A stretch of 34,906 nt of DNA, taken from Kofleriaceae bacterium. GTDB taxonomy: Bacteria; Myxococcota_A; Polyangia; Haliangiales; Haliangiaceae. The DNA is taken from contig JAIOII010000791.1 of assembly GCA_019912685.1 (NCBI GenBank), positions 1-34,906 of the forward strand, read 5' to 3'. The notes beneath the pieces are model-generated. The model made no database searches, was not told the origin of the DNA, and was given only the letters and a program-made list of their open reading frames with translations. Every line of letters starts with the position of its first letter. Position 1 is the first letter of the stretch. Of the stretch, positions 6,920 through 14,041 are shown one piece after another. The translations under genes and the position numbers were made by a program.

Positions 6920-8627
6920 GTCACAAACCAAGCCGGTTGCGCGCGAGGTCAAGCGCTTCGCGCTCTACGTGCGCGTCTCGACGGAGCAGCAGCTCGAAGG
7001 CCGCACCTACCATTCGATCGCGTCGCAGCGAGACTTCCTGATCGGATGGGTGGCCAGCAAGGGTGGCGAAGTCTTCCGCGTGTACGAGGACACGGAGAGC
7101 GGCACGAAGTTCGACGAGCGCCCTGGGTTGCAGGCGCTGATCCGCGACGCCATGGCGCACAACTTCGACGAGGCCGTGGCCTACAACGCCGACAGATGGT
7201 GTCGATCGCTCGACATCCACGCGATGCTCAAGCGCATCGAGCGCGAGTCCGGCATTCGGTTCGCCAGCGCCACCCAGGAGTTCACCGCAACCCCCGAGGG
7301 CCAGCTACTCGAAGGTCAGCTCGCGGTGATGAACCAGTTCTACAGCCAGGTTATCGCCGCGAAGGTGAAGCTCAAGCGCCAGCTCCGAGCCGACAAGGGC
7401 GAGTGGAACGGAGGCCGGCGCCCGTACGGCTACACGTCCGAGGCCGGCAGGCTGCTCGTCGTCGCGCACGAGGCCGACGTCGCACGCCGGATGTTCGAGC
7501 TGTTCCTCGAGCACCCATCGTCGATGTCGATCCGCAGGCGACTTCGCGCGCTCGGCATCACCGACCGTCAGGGCCGACCGTGGAGCAGCTCGTCCATCGA
7601 GGCGATCCTGCGCAACCCCATCTACGTGGGTCAGGTCCGCACGCCGGACGGCAACACTCGTCCGGGCATCCACGAGGCGATCATCACGCAGGAGTTGTGG
7701 GACCGCGTCCAGGCGGCCAAGCCGACCCGGACGCGGCTGATGACCAAGATCGAGCGCCCGTTTCCGCTGGCCGGGCTCATGGTGTGCGGCGCATGCGACA
7801 CGCGCATGACCCTGCACTACGTCGCCAAGAAGAACGGTCGCAAGATCGGCCGCTACCGGTGCACGACGACCTTTCAGCGCGGCTGGCACGAGTGCCCGGT
7901 CAAGGAGGTCAACGCCGACCAGATCGAGCAGTGGACGAAGGACCAGATCGCCAGGCTCGGCGCCGAAGGCGCGCTACTCGACGACGCCATCGCCGCCGCG
8001 AACGCCGCCAACGATCAGCGGACCGAGCCGCTGCGCAGCGAGCAAGCCGCGCTGCTCGCCCGCATCAACGAGACGCGCACGAAGGTGGCGCGGCTTGTCG
8101 ATGCCATCGCGGAGGGCGGCGCCGGCTTCGCGTCCATCCGCGCCAAGCTCACGCTGGAGGAGCGCAACCTCCGACTGCTCGAGCACGACCTCACCCGGAT
8201 CCGAGCCGAGATCGATCGCATGAGCGGCGACCCGATCGATGCGGACCGGCTGCGCCGCCTGCTCGGCGACTTCGACGCTCTGTTGGCCGTGGCCAACGCG
8301 GCCGAGAGGGAGGAGCTGCTCAAGCTCCTCATCAAGCGCATCGTGTTCCGCGGCACGGACGCCGAGGTAACGATGGAACTTTTCGCGGGCGCTAACCTCC
8401 CCAGCGGAGGTTCGAATTTTCGAGCGCTTTGGCTCCCCAAGCGGCCCCTATGTGACTGCTCGTTCCGGAGAGCACGCGGCGTCATGTTGACCCGGTGGTT
8501 AACACCGTCGGTTCAGCGCGAAAGCTGTCGCTCGAAGCACCTGAAATCTCAGGGTATCTACCATGTCGACAGCGAGCGCCACGGACCCAGAGGCGAAGCA
8601 CAAGGATGCGTCAGCCGTACACCGTAA
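6912..8627 (+). CDS. Large serine recombinase
   Basis: This is a 571-residue recombinase. The resolvase-type catalytic domain starts with FALYVRVSTEQQ (nucleophile Ser23), continues with the DRWCRS segment, and ends with MNQFYSQVIAAKVK near residue 150. A recombinase domain follows (NGGRRPYGY, WSSSSIEAILRNPIYVGQV), then a zinc ribbon with CGACDTRM and a second Cys pair (RCTTT...HECPV), and a coiled-coil of about 120 residues. ATG 6912 is preferred: GGAGG lies eight bases upstream, whereas ATG 6903 abuts it. The last ~75 residues after VTMELF are Arg/Cys/Ser-rich and unlike the rest, so the gene may have acquired a foreign tail at a recombination junction. The enzyme probably integrated the element carrying the tyrosine recombinase and Rep-like genes. 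Confidence 0.9.
   Translation: MSRSQTKPVAREVKRFALYVRVSTEQQLEGRTYHSIASQRDFLIGWVASKGGEVFRVYEDTESGTKFDERPGLQALIRDAMAHNFDEAVAYNADRWCRSLDIHAMLKRIERESGIRFASATQEFTATPEGQLLEGQLAVMNQFYSQVIAAKVKLKRQLRADKGEWNGGRRPYGYTSEAGRLLVVAHEADVARRMFELFLEHPSSMSIRRRLRALGITDRQGRPWSSSSIEAILRNPIYVGQVRTPDGNTRPGIHEAIITQELWDRVQAAKPTRTRLMTKIERPFPLAGLMVCGACDTRMTLHYVAKKNGRKIGRYRCTTTFQRGWHECPVKEVNADQIEQWTKDQIARLGAEGALLDDAIAAANAANDQRTEPLRSEQAALLARINETRTKVARLVDAIAEGGAGFASIRAKLTLEERNLRLLEHDLTRIRAEIDRMSGDPIDADRLRRLLGDFDALLAVANAAEREELLKLLIKRIVFRGTDAEVTMELFAGANLPSGGSNFRALWLPKRPLCDCSFRRARGVMLTRWLTPSVQRESCRSKHLKSQGIYHVDSERHGPRGEAQGCVSRTP
8394..8412. repeat. 7-bp stem inverted repeat at the start of the recombinase's unusual tail
   Basis: AACCTCC and GGAGGTT pair perfectly around CCAGC. 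The repeat is followed by CGAATTTTCGAG, itself nearly symmetrical. It falls exactly where the recombinase sequence stops resembling a normal C-terminus. It could be a recombination-site half or the remains of a terminator. It is not a tRNA T-arm, although TTCGAAT is present. Confidence 0.4.
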
Positions 8628-8662
8628 GCTGCTCCTTCGACATGCGCCACGGTGGACCGTCC

Positions 8663-9331
8663 ATGCAGAACGTCTACGCATTCGTCGTCCTGTTCTCCGC
8701 CGCCGCCATCACGGTCGCGTGCTCGAAGGGCAAATCGCTCGAGTGCGGCGAAGGCACGATCGAACGCGATCACAAGTGCGTCGTCGCCACCGCTCGCGTC
8801 GACAGCGAAGAGGTGCCAAGCGCACCGCCATCACCGCCACCCGTGCCGGCGACGCCGGTCATCGATGCTCCCGCCGTTCCGGCCAGCAGCTGGCAGTATC
8901 AATCCGAAACGGACAAGATGCGCGGGGTGACGTCGGACTTCGCGGCCACCATCAGCACGAACTCGGTCGATATCGGTGGCCCCTATGGCCAAGTCGAGCT
9001 CCGCATCCTCCTTCGCAAGGGGCCGAAGTTCGGCAACGACGTGGTCGTAAGTCTCAGCAAGGGCCAGGTCTCGTGCGCGATGTTCGACGGTTGCACCGTC
9101 GCCGTTCGCTTCGACGAGCACAAAGTCGAGACCTTCCGTGCCGTCGCGTCGGATTCACCGCTCCATCCCGCGCTGTTCATTCGTAACGTGAGCGGCTTCG
9201 TCGCTCGATTGAAGACCGCCAAGTCCCTCGTCATGGAGATCCCCACGTTCACCGCCGGGACCCGGCAGTTCGAGTTCGACGTCGCGGGGCTCGAATGGGA
9301 TCTCTACAAGGGGAAGGTTGTACGCGACTGA
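8663..9331 (+). CDS. Lipoprotein, unknown
   Basis: A 222-residue exported lipoprotein is predicted. The N-terminus is a hydrophobic signal peptide ending in the lipobox TVAC with lipidated Cys20. A short Cys-containing segment follows (ECGEGTIERDHKC), then a Pro-rich linker (about 55-75), and a beta-rich domain of about 145 residues beginning WQYQSETDKM. The form is that of small periplasmic or surface domains tethered through a Pro linker; I recognise no family. ATG 8663 is preferred over ATG 8642, because the signal peptide begins there and a GGTGGA lies upstream. It precedes the GTPase module by 69 bases on the same strand, so it could share its transcript, but nothing proves a joint role. 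Confidence 0.65.
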   Translation: MQNVYAFVVLFSAAAITVACSKGKSLECGEGTIERDHKCVVATARVDSEEVPSAPPSPPPVPATPVIDAPAVPASSWQYQSETDKMRGVTSDFAATISTNSVDIGGPYGQVELRILLRKGPKFGNDVVVSLSKGQVSCAMFDGCTVAVRFDEHKVETFRAVASDSPLHPALFIRNVSGFVARLKTAKSLVMEIPTFTAGTRQFEFDVAGLEWDLYKGKVVRD

Positions 9332-9400
9332 ACCCGAGTTTCGTGGAAGCTGCGTGCAGACGGGCTGGTCGCAGCGGTACACTGGGATCGGAGACGCCTG

Positions 9401-10078
9401 ATGGCCCTGCCTGTGCTCGTCTGGATTGGAATCGGAGTCGCTTCCCTCCTGGTGGGGACCACGATTGCGAAGTGGGACGACATCGTCGTGGCGCTCAAGG
9501 GCAAGCGCCTCGCGGTACTCGGCGCCCGAGGCGTCGGGAAGACCCACCTGGTGAAGTTCCTGACCACCGGCTCGATACCGGCCGAGTACAAGCAAACCGT
9601 GGCTCCCGAGAAGGCCTCGGCGCGCCGCTTCCAGCTCAGCGATCTCGATCTGAAGGTGAAGGACACACTTGATGTGTCGGGCGACAAGGCTGCCTACGCG
9701 GAGTGGAAGGAACTGCACGACCAAGCCGACCTCGTGTTCTACCTCCTGCGTGCCGATCGCCTCATCGCAGGTGACCAGGACGTCGAGGCTCGCGTTCGTG
9801 ATGATCTCCGACACATCGGCGGCTGGCTCGAAGGCCGCGCCCCCCGGCCGCGGTTCTTCATTATCGGCACACACTGCGACTTCGATGCCGAGTTTCAGAG
9901 CACATCGGCCGACAAAATCGGCGACTACGTCGACAAGTTTCGTCGGCTTCCGATCGTTTCCGAGCTTGTCGCTCGAGCAGGTGGCGCGCAGCAGGCGAAG
10001 GTCGTCTTGGGGAGCATGAAGACGATCCAGGACACCGAGGCGCTCGTCTACCAGGTGTTCACGCAGGTGATCTCGTGA
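9401..10078 (+). CDS. Membrane-anchored Ras-like GTPase
   Basis: The 225-residue protein has an N-terminal membrane helix (LVWIGIGVASLLVGTTI, about 5-21) and then a compact GTPase domain. It shows a P-loop GARGVGKTH (about 42-50), a switch-II type DVSG (about 92-95), and a TxxD base-recognition motif in IGTHCDFD (about 158-161). The fold is that of the small Ras-like superfamily; the anchor places the domain on the cytoplasmic face. ATG 9401 has GGAG seven bases upstream. Its TGA overlaps the GTG of the next gene, so the two are translated together. The close coupling with a second single-helix membrane protein suggests a membrane complex in which GTP state controls a partner. Known GTPase-based conflict systems make defence plausible, but this is inference. 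Confidence 0.8.
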   Translation: MALPVLVWIGIGVASLLVGTTIAKWDDIVVALKGKRLAVLGARGVGKTHLVKFLTTGSIPAEYKQTVAPEKASARRFQLSDLDLKVKDTLDVSGDKAAYAEWKELHDQADLVFYLLRADRLIAGDQDVEARVRDDLRHIGGWLEGRAPRPRFFIIGTHCDFDAEFQSTSADKIGDYVDKFRRLPIVSELVARAGGAQQAKVVLGSMKTIQDTEALVYQVFTQVIS

Positions 10079-10578
10079 CGGAGAAGTTCATCCTCTGGGC
10101 TCAGGCGCTCGACAACGCTTCACCGGACCACTTCGACGTGCGAGGTGACGAGCTTTCGCCTGACGACTCCGTCCGGCGGCAAGAGGCGGTCTCGTTGGTC
10201 TCGGCGGTCATCAAGAACGGCGCGCGCGTCTACGAGAACGGCGGCGTTCTGCTCACGGCCGACGACCGACACTTCGTCGTCGAGGTTCCATCAGCACAGC
10301 GCGACCGAGCCGGAAGAACCGCGCCGATCGTTTGCTATGGCGACTACGACGCCACGGTGGGTGACGCGCTTGGCGCGTCCGTGGCGGTGGCGCTCGATGA
10401 CTTTGCCAAGCGGATAGGTCGGACGTTGCAGACTGAGCACTTCGACCTCGCGCGCGCCTCGTTCGAGGCGCTAAAAAAAAAGTCCTCGACAACGAAGCTC
10501 GTACGCACGGTCGGGATCGGGGCGATGGGGCTCGTGCTCTTGGCCATCGTCTACTGGCTGGCGCAAGGGGGCTGGTAG
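10075..10578 (+). CDS. Tail-anchored partner of the GTPase
   Basis: This 167-residue protein begins in a GTGA overlap with the GTPase gene. The N-terminal ~130 residues are soluble and acidic (WAQALDNASPDHFDVRG, ADDRHFVVEVPS). A Lys/Ser-rich segment (EALKKKSSTTK) and a single C-terminal membrane helix (TVGIGAMGLVLLAIVYWLA, about 145-163) follow, so it should be tail-anchored with the domain in the cytoplasm, matching the orientation of the GTPase. No family is recognised. The KKK codons are written as an A9 tract, which is striking in this GC-rich gene; slippage there would remove the anchor. Most likely an adaptor or regulator in a complex with the GTPase. Confidence 0.7.
   Translation: MTEKFILWAQALDNASPDHFDVRGDELSPDDSVRRQEAVSLVSAVIKNGARVYENGGVLLTADDRHFVVEVPSAQRDRAGRTAPIVCYGDYDATVGDALGASVAVALDDFAKRIGRTLQTEHFDLARASFEALKKKSSTTKLVRTVGIGAMGLVLLAIVYWLAQGGW
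10473..10481 (+). promoter_or_regulatory. A9 homopolymer, candidate slippage site
   Basis: Nine consecutive A bases lie within the coding sequence, immediately before the membrane-helix codons of the GTPase partner. Runs of nine or more A are known to cause transcriptional slippage in bacteria. One added A would shift reading to the -1 frame, which stays open through 10677 and is in frame with the next gene. One lost A would give a frame ending at a TGA near 10651. Confidence 0.4.
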
Positions 10579-10676
10579 CCAAGCACAAGTCGCGCGTTCA
10601 TGGGGCAACGGCCCCCGTCCGCGCAACTGCGGTCCCAGTCCAACTCGGTGACCACGCCGCTCGAGAGTTCCAAGCC

Positions 10677-11444
10677 ATGGCCACAGGTTCCTTTCCCGTT
10701 GATCCGAGCTGCCGCAAGGCCATCCTCGTCCTCCAGGAACACGACATCGAGAAATGCGCCTACGAGCCGGGGGCTGCCCAGGCATTGCTCGATGAGGAGG
10801 CCCACGTCCTGCAGTTCCCGGTGCGTGCCCACGACGACGCGCCTACTGCGCTGCGGAACATCGTCGACGCGGGACTGGCTCGCCCGGGTAACGTGCTCGT
10901 ACTGAGTCCCTACGACGCGGACACCTACGAAGAGGCAGCGCTCGCGCCACAGCGGTTCGCCCTCGCGAAACACATGTACTTCTCGACCTTGTGTATGCAC
11001 CTGGGCGCGAAGGAGGTCGTGGTCGAGCAGATCGAACTTCGCACCCGCTCCGGCAAGAGCACGTTGGAGGTGAAAGGCGAACGTATGGGCGCCGGAGCAC
11101 AAGGCACGGTGGGGGCCGAGGACCTCGAGAAATTCCGGGCGCAGATGAACCTGCGCGACGAGTTCGAGGGCGGCCGCGCCGACGTCGTCGCGGCGGAACG
11201 ACTGCTGCGAAGCACGGGTCTCTGGGCGGACGCGAACATGCGCACGCTCATCGAGATGCGACGTGAAGGGGCGAACCAACTCAAGACGCGCAAGCTGGTT
11301 CTGAGCCTTTCCAGCGAGGCGAAGAGCAACCTCAACGTCGTCGGCCGACTCAGGATCCCCGCGTTCGTGAAGCTGTCGGCCGAGTACGACCGAGTCGTCA
11401 AAGAGCAGCAGGACTACACGCTGACGGTCGTGGTGAAGTTCTAA
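10677..11444 (+). CDS. Soluble protein of the GTPase module, unknown
   Basis: This is a 255-residue protein without membrane segments or a known motif. The N-terminal half reads as an alpha/beta domain (KAILVLQEHDIEKCAYE, NVLVLSPYDADTYEEAALA, HLGAKEVVVEQIEL). The C-terminal half has a helical part (AERLLRSTGLWADANMRTLIE) followed by strands (KLVLSLSSEAKSNLNVVGRL, TLTVVVKF). ATG 10677 has only a weak GAGAG upstream. The frame is open further upstream to the A9 tract, where it is the -1 frame of the preceding gene. It is transcribed with the GTPase pair, 98 bases downstream, and ends with its stop overlapping the stop of the convergent HTH gene. It is a candidate effector or sensor of the module, by position only. 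Confidence 0.65.
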   Translation: MATGSFPVDPSCRKAILVLQEHDIEKCAYEPGAAQALLDEEAHVLQFPVRAHDDAPTALRNIVDAGLARPGNVLVLSPYDADTYEEAALAPQRFALAKHMYFSTLCMHLGAKEVVVEQIELRTRSGKSTLEVKGERMGAGAQGTVGAEDLEKFRAQMNLRDEFEGGRADVVAAERLLRSTGLWADANMRTLIEMRREGANQLKTRKLVLSLSSEAKSNLNVVGRLRIPAFVKLSAEYDRVVKEQQDYTLTVVVKF

Positions 11445-11842
11445 GCTCGCCGAATCCTGGTGCTCGGCAGCGTGGGCGTGCGCGTCCGCTCCCGGATCTT
11501 GCTCCACGCCAGCCGCTGCTGTCCCCAATCCAACTCAGTGACGACGCGCCGGAGCGCACGTTCCGTGAGACGCGAGTGGGGCGCCCGCTCGATCACCTCC
11601 GCTTGGATGTCAGGCGCGAGGAAAGCGAGCTTGCAGATCTGCGTCAGCCGCGCCTTCGTGAGTCCGAGCGCGCGTGCGACCTGCGTGCGTGTCGCCGTCC
11701 CGTCCTCGGTGGCGCGCTCGATTGTGTGCGCGAGCGCCAGCAGCTGCACGATCTCGTACGCCGCGGGCACGCCGGGGTCCGGCGGCCGCCTTTGGACGGC
11801 GGGTCGCGCGGGGAGCGAGAGCGTCGTGGTGTGCGAACTCAT
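11441..11842 (-). CDS. Recombinase-associated helix-turn-helix protein
   Basis: A 133-residue protein begins in an ATGA overlap with the recombinase stop. After a Pro/Ala-rich N-terminus, residues ~40-90 form a helix-turn-helix of the KorB/ParB-like kind: LALAHTIERATEDGTATRTQ, then VARALGLTKARLTQICKLAF with a clear ALGLTKARLTQI turn and recognition helix. The basic tail contains RRVVTELDWGQQRLAW. Small HTH proteins of this type follow large serine recombinases in mobile elements and prophages, and may act as directionality or regulatory factors; that role is inferred. A short relic resembling its VVTELDW segment lies at 10633-10656. Confidence 0.7.
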   Translation of the reverse strand: MSSHTTTLSLPARPAVQRRPPDPGVPAAYEIVQLLALAHTIERATEDGTATRTQVARALGLTKARLTQICKLAFLAPDIQAEVIERAPHSRLTERALRRVVTELDWGQQRLAWSKIRERTRTPTLPSTRIRRA

Positions 11843-13356
11843 TGCTTTCGCGAAGCGAAGGAGCGCCACGTCAGGTCGACGCTGCGGTCCGGCTTGACCT
11901 CGATGCGTTCCAGCAGGAGCTCGACCAGGCGCGCACGTTCGGCGACCGTCAGCGCGGCCCACACGAGCTCGAAGTTGGCGAGGGTCTCGCCGATCCACGC
12001 CAGGTCGCGCTGGGCCCGCTCGAGCTCGCGCAGCTCCGCGTCGACATCGAGCAGCCGGCGCTCGACAGCGGCCGCTGCGGCGAGCGACTCGGTGAGTGCG
12101 AGTTCGCCCGCTGCCCTGTCATCGGCCGTCGTCATCGTGCGGGCGATCTCCTCAGCCTGCCGCGTGTGCTCAGCGAACTGCTCAGGGAGACTCGCCCGCT
12201 CGACGCCAAGCGCCGCTCGGGTCGCCGCAAGCTGTCGCCCCACCTCATCCGTCACCGACGCTCCGACGGCGCGCTTCTTTACGAGGCACTGGAGCTGCTC
12301 CAGGACCAGCCGTTCGAGATCCTCGGCGCGGACCGGTGAGAGCGCGCAAGCATGCGCGCCATGGCGGTCTCGACGAGCGCACCGGTAGTAGCGGAAGCGG
12401 TTCCGGTTCCTGCGTGTCGTCGCGGGGGTGAGCGAGGCGTGGCACGTCGCGCACGTGACGAGCCCGCGCAAGAAGTAGGCGTCGGCGCCCTTCGGTGATG
12501 GCCGGCGTTCCCGGCTCCGTCCTGTCACGAGATCGAACGTCGCCCGATCGATCAGGGCTGGATGTTCTCCCCGCACAACGCCTTCTCCTGGGATCCGGAT
12601 GAGCCCAGCGTAGATCGGGTTGTCGAGCATGCGGCGCACGTCATTGCGCGCCCACGGGCGCGGCGCTCCCTTGCGGGTGGTGCGCGGCGCCAGTTCGTCG
12701 AGCAGCCGGAGCACGGCCATGATCGATCTGCCCTCGAGGTAAGTCTCGAACGCACGCACGGCGATCGGGGCCGTCGCCGGGTCGGGCAGCAGCTTGCGGT
12801 CGACGGTCTGGTATCCGAACGGCGCCACGCCGCCGGTCCACTTTCCTCGGCGTCGCGACGCCGCGATCTTGTCGCGCGTGCGCTCCGCGATCATCTCCCG
12901 CTCGAACTCGGCGAAGCTCATCAGGAGGTTCAGGACGAGCCGGCCGATGGCGTCGGCTGTCGAGAAGCTTTGGGTCACCGAAACGAATGCAACCCCATGC
13001 TGCTCGAAGAGGCGGATGACGGTTGCGAAGTCGAGGAGCGAGCGCGAGAGGCGGTCGACCTTGTAGACGACCACCACGTCAATCTTCCCCGCGACGATGT
13101 CCGCCATCAGGCGCCGGAAGGCGGGCCGTTCGAGATTGGCGCCGGTGTAGCCGCCGTCGTCGTAGCGCTCAGAGAGCGCGCGCCACCCCTCGCCGCGCTT
13201 GGTGCCGACGTACGCGGCGCAGACGTCGCGCTGCGCGTCGAGTGACGAGAGGCTCACGTCCGATCCGACCGCGGTCGACTTGCGGGTGTAGATCGCGCAG
13301 CGCTTAGCCGCCGGCGACGACGCGACAGCCGCCGCGACACGAGGCGCCCGGCTCAT
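11839..13356 (-). CDS. Large serine recombinase (prophage or element integrase)
   Basis: This 505-residue enzyme has a resolvase-type catalytic domain with CAIYTRKST (nucleophile Ser27), the SLDAQRDVC helix, YDDGGYTGANLERPAFRRL, VVYKVDRLSRS and the FAEFEREMIAERTRDKI segment closing it near residue 165. The recombinase domain follows (WTGGVAPFGY, RRMLDNPIYAGL), then a zinc ribbon CATCHASL...YYRCARR...HACALS and a coiled-coil. ATG 13356 overlaps the stop of the DUF2924 gene (ATGA); upstream open frame to 13623 is non-coding. It is unrelated in detail to the serine recombinase at 6912, so two separate integration systems lie in the window. Its place right after the prophage late genes, on the same strand, makes it the likely prophage integrase. 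Confidence 0.92.
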   Translation of the reverse strand: MSRAPRVAAAVASSPAAKRCAIYTRKSTAVGSDVSLSSLDAQRDVCAAYVGTKRGEGWRALSERYDDGGYTGANLERPAFRRLMADIVAGKIDVVVVYKVDRLSRSLLDFATVIRLFEQHGVAFVSVTQSFSTADAIGRLVLNLLMSFAEFEREMIAERTRDKIAASRRRGKWTGGVAPFGYQTVDRKLLPDPATAPIAVRAFETYLEGRSIMAVLRLLDELAPRTTRKGAPRPWARNDVRRMLDNPIYAGLIRIPGEGVVRGEHPALIDRATFDLVTGRSRERRPSPKGADAYFLRGLVTCATCHASLTPATTRRNRNRFRYYRCARRDRHGAHACALSPVRAEDLERLVLEQLQCLVKKRAVGASVTDEVGRQLAATRAALGVERASLPEQFAEHTRQAEEIARTMTTADDRAAGELALTESLAAAAAVERRLLDVDAELRELERAQRDLAWIGETLANFELVWAALTVAERARLVELLLERIEVKPDRSVDLTWRSFASRKQ

Positions 13357-13874
13357 CGCGAACTCCGTCGGGCGAGCCCGAAGAAGACCATCCCGTTCCA
13401 GGGGGACCCCGTGATGTGGCGGGCGATCGCCGAGAGGCTCGTCCAGCGGCGGCCGTCGTACTCGAAGTCTGCCTCGTGGACGACGACGCGATAGGTGCGA
13501 CCACGGAACTCGCGCACCAGCTCGGTACCTGGAAGCGGCAGGCGCGCATCGCGGTCGGGGTTCACCGCGCCGGTCACAGCGTCCGCCGCCGGTGTCGTGG
13601 CGCGCGAGAGACGCTCGCGCCACCGCGCCGGCAGCAGCGCGGGCCCGGCGTCAAGCAGCTCCTGCAGCGTGCGTGGCACGTGGTGGCCCTCGGCCTGATC
13701 GCGGAGGTGCCACGAGAGCTTGCGGATCAAGTAGGCGCGGTTCGAGGTCCGCACCGGTCGCCCCAATATCTGTGCAAGGCGCTCGCGGAGCTCGCGCACT
13801 CGAAGCGTGGAGAGCTCACCGATCTTGCGGGTCACGTCGGCGAGCTGGGTGGGAGACAACGTCTGCGTCATCAT
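13353..13874 (-). CDS. DUF2924 protein
   Basis: This 173-residue protein has the typical DUF2924 arrangement. The N-terminal part contains LADVTRKIGELSTLRVRELR, the segment GRPVRTSNRAYLIRKLSWHL, and the C-terminal part EFRGRTYRVVVHEADFEYDG, RWTSLSAIARHITGSPWNG and FFGL. The C-terminal half is the small beta/helix module that looks like a DNA-binding 'AT-hook-like plus SAIA' domain. The family is commonly found next to serine recombinases in phage and transposon-like modules; its biochemical role is not established. The start is ATG 13874 in a TGATG overlap with the small upstream gene; ATG 13871 directly follows, and GGAAGGAG serves either. It ends in an ATGA overlap with the recombinase. Confidence 0.85.
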   Translation of the reverse strand: MMTQTLSPTQLADVTRKIGELSTLRVRELRERLAQILGRPVRTSNRAYLIRKLSWHLRDQAEGHHVPRTLQELLDAGPALLPARWRERLSRATTPAADAVTGAVNPDRDARLPLPGTELVREFRGRTYRVVVHEADFEYDGRRWTSLSAIARHITGSPWNGMVFFGLARRSSR

Positions 13875-14041
13875 CAGGCTCCTTCCGCACGGGGCGGTGA
13901 GCCGACAGACGCTCTCTTCGCCGTCAACCGCAAGACGTCGGCATGCACTCGGACGACGCCAGCAGCGAGGATGCAGACTGCTTCCTCCTCGGCAGATTCG
14001 AGCTTCCTTCGTCGCCGGGCACCGCGCGGCGACGGAGTCAC
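13874..14041 (-). CDS. Small 55-residue coupled ORF in the recombinase operon
   Basis: GTG at 14041 overlaps the stop of the zinc-protein gene (GTGA), and the TGA at 13876-13874 overlaps the ATG of the DUF2924 gene (TGATG). The peptide has a basic start (RGARRRRKLESAEEEAV) and a helix with LAAGVVRVHADVLRLTAKR. No family is recognised. Exact fit of both ends into the chain of overlaps fills what would otherwise be the only gap in the operon, which is the main argument for a real gene. Confidence 0.5.
   Translation of the reverse strand: MTPSPRGARRRRKLESAEEEAVCILAAGVVRVHADVLRLTAKRASVGSPPRAEGA

Noticed and set aside
7046-8395. 449-residue plus-strand ORF inside the serine recombinase
   Set aside because: Arg/His-rich shadow of the recombinase frame.
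8406-8420. tRNA T-arm (GGTTCGAAT)
   Set aside because: The flanking bases cannot form the T-stem and no acceptor, D or anticodon arms are found.
7046-13356. The two serine recombinases as duplicates of one another
   Set aside because: They share only family motifs; N-termini, zinc ribbons and neighbours differ.
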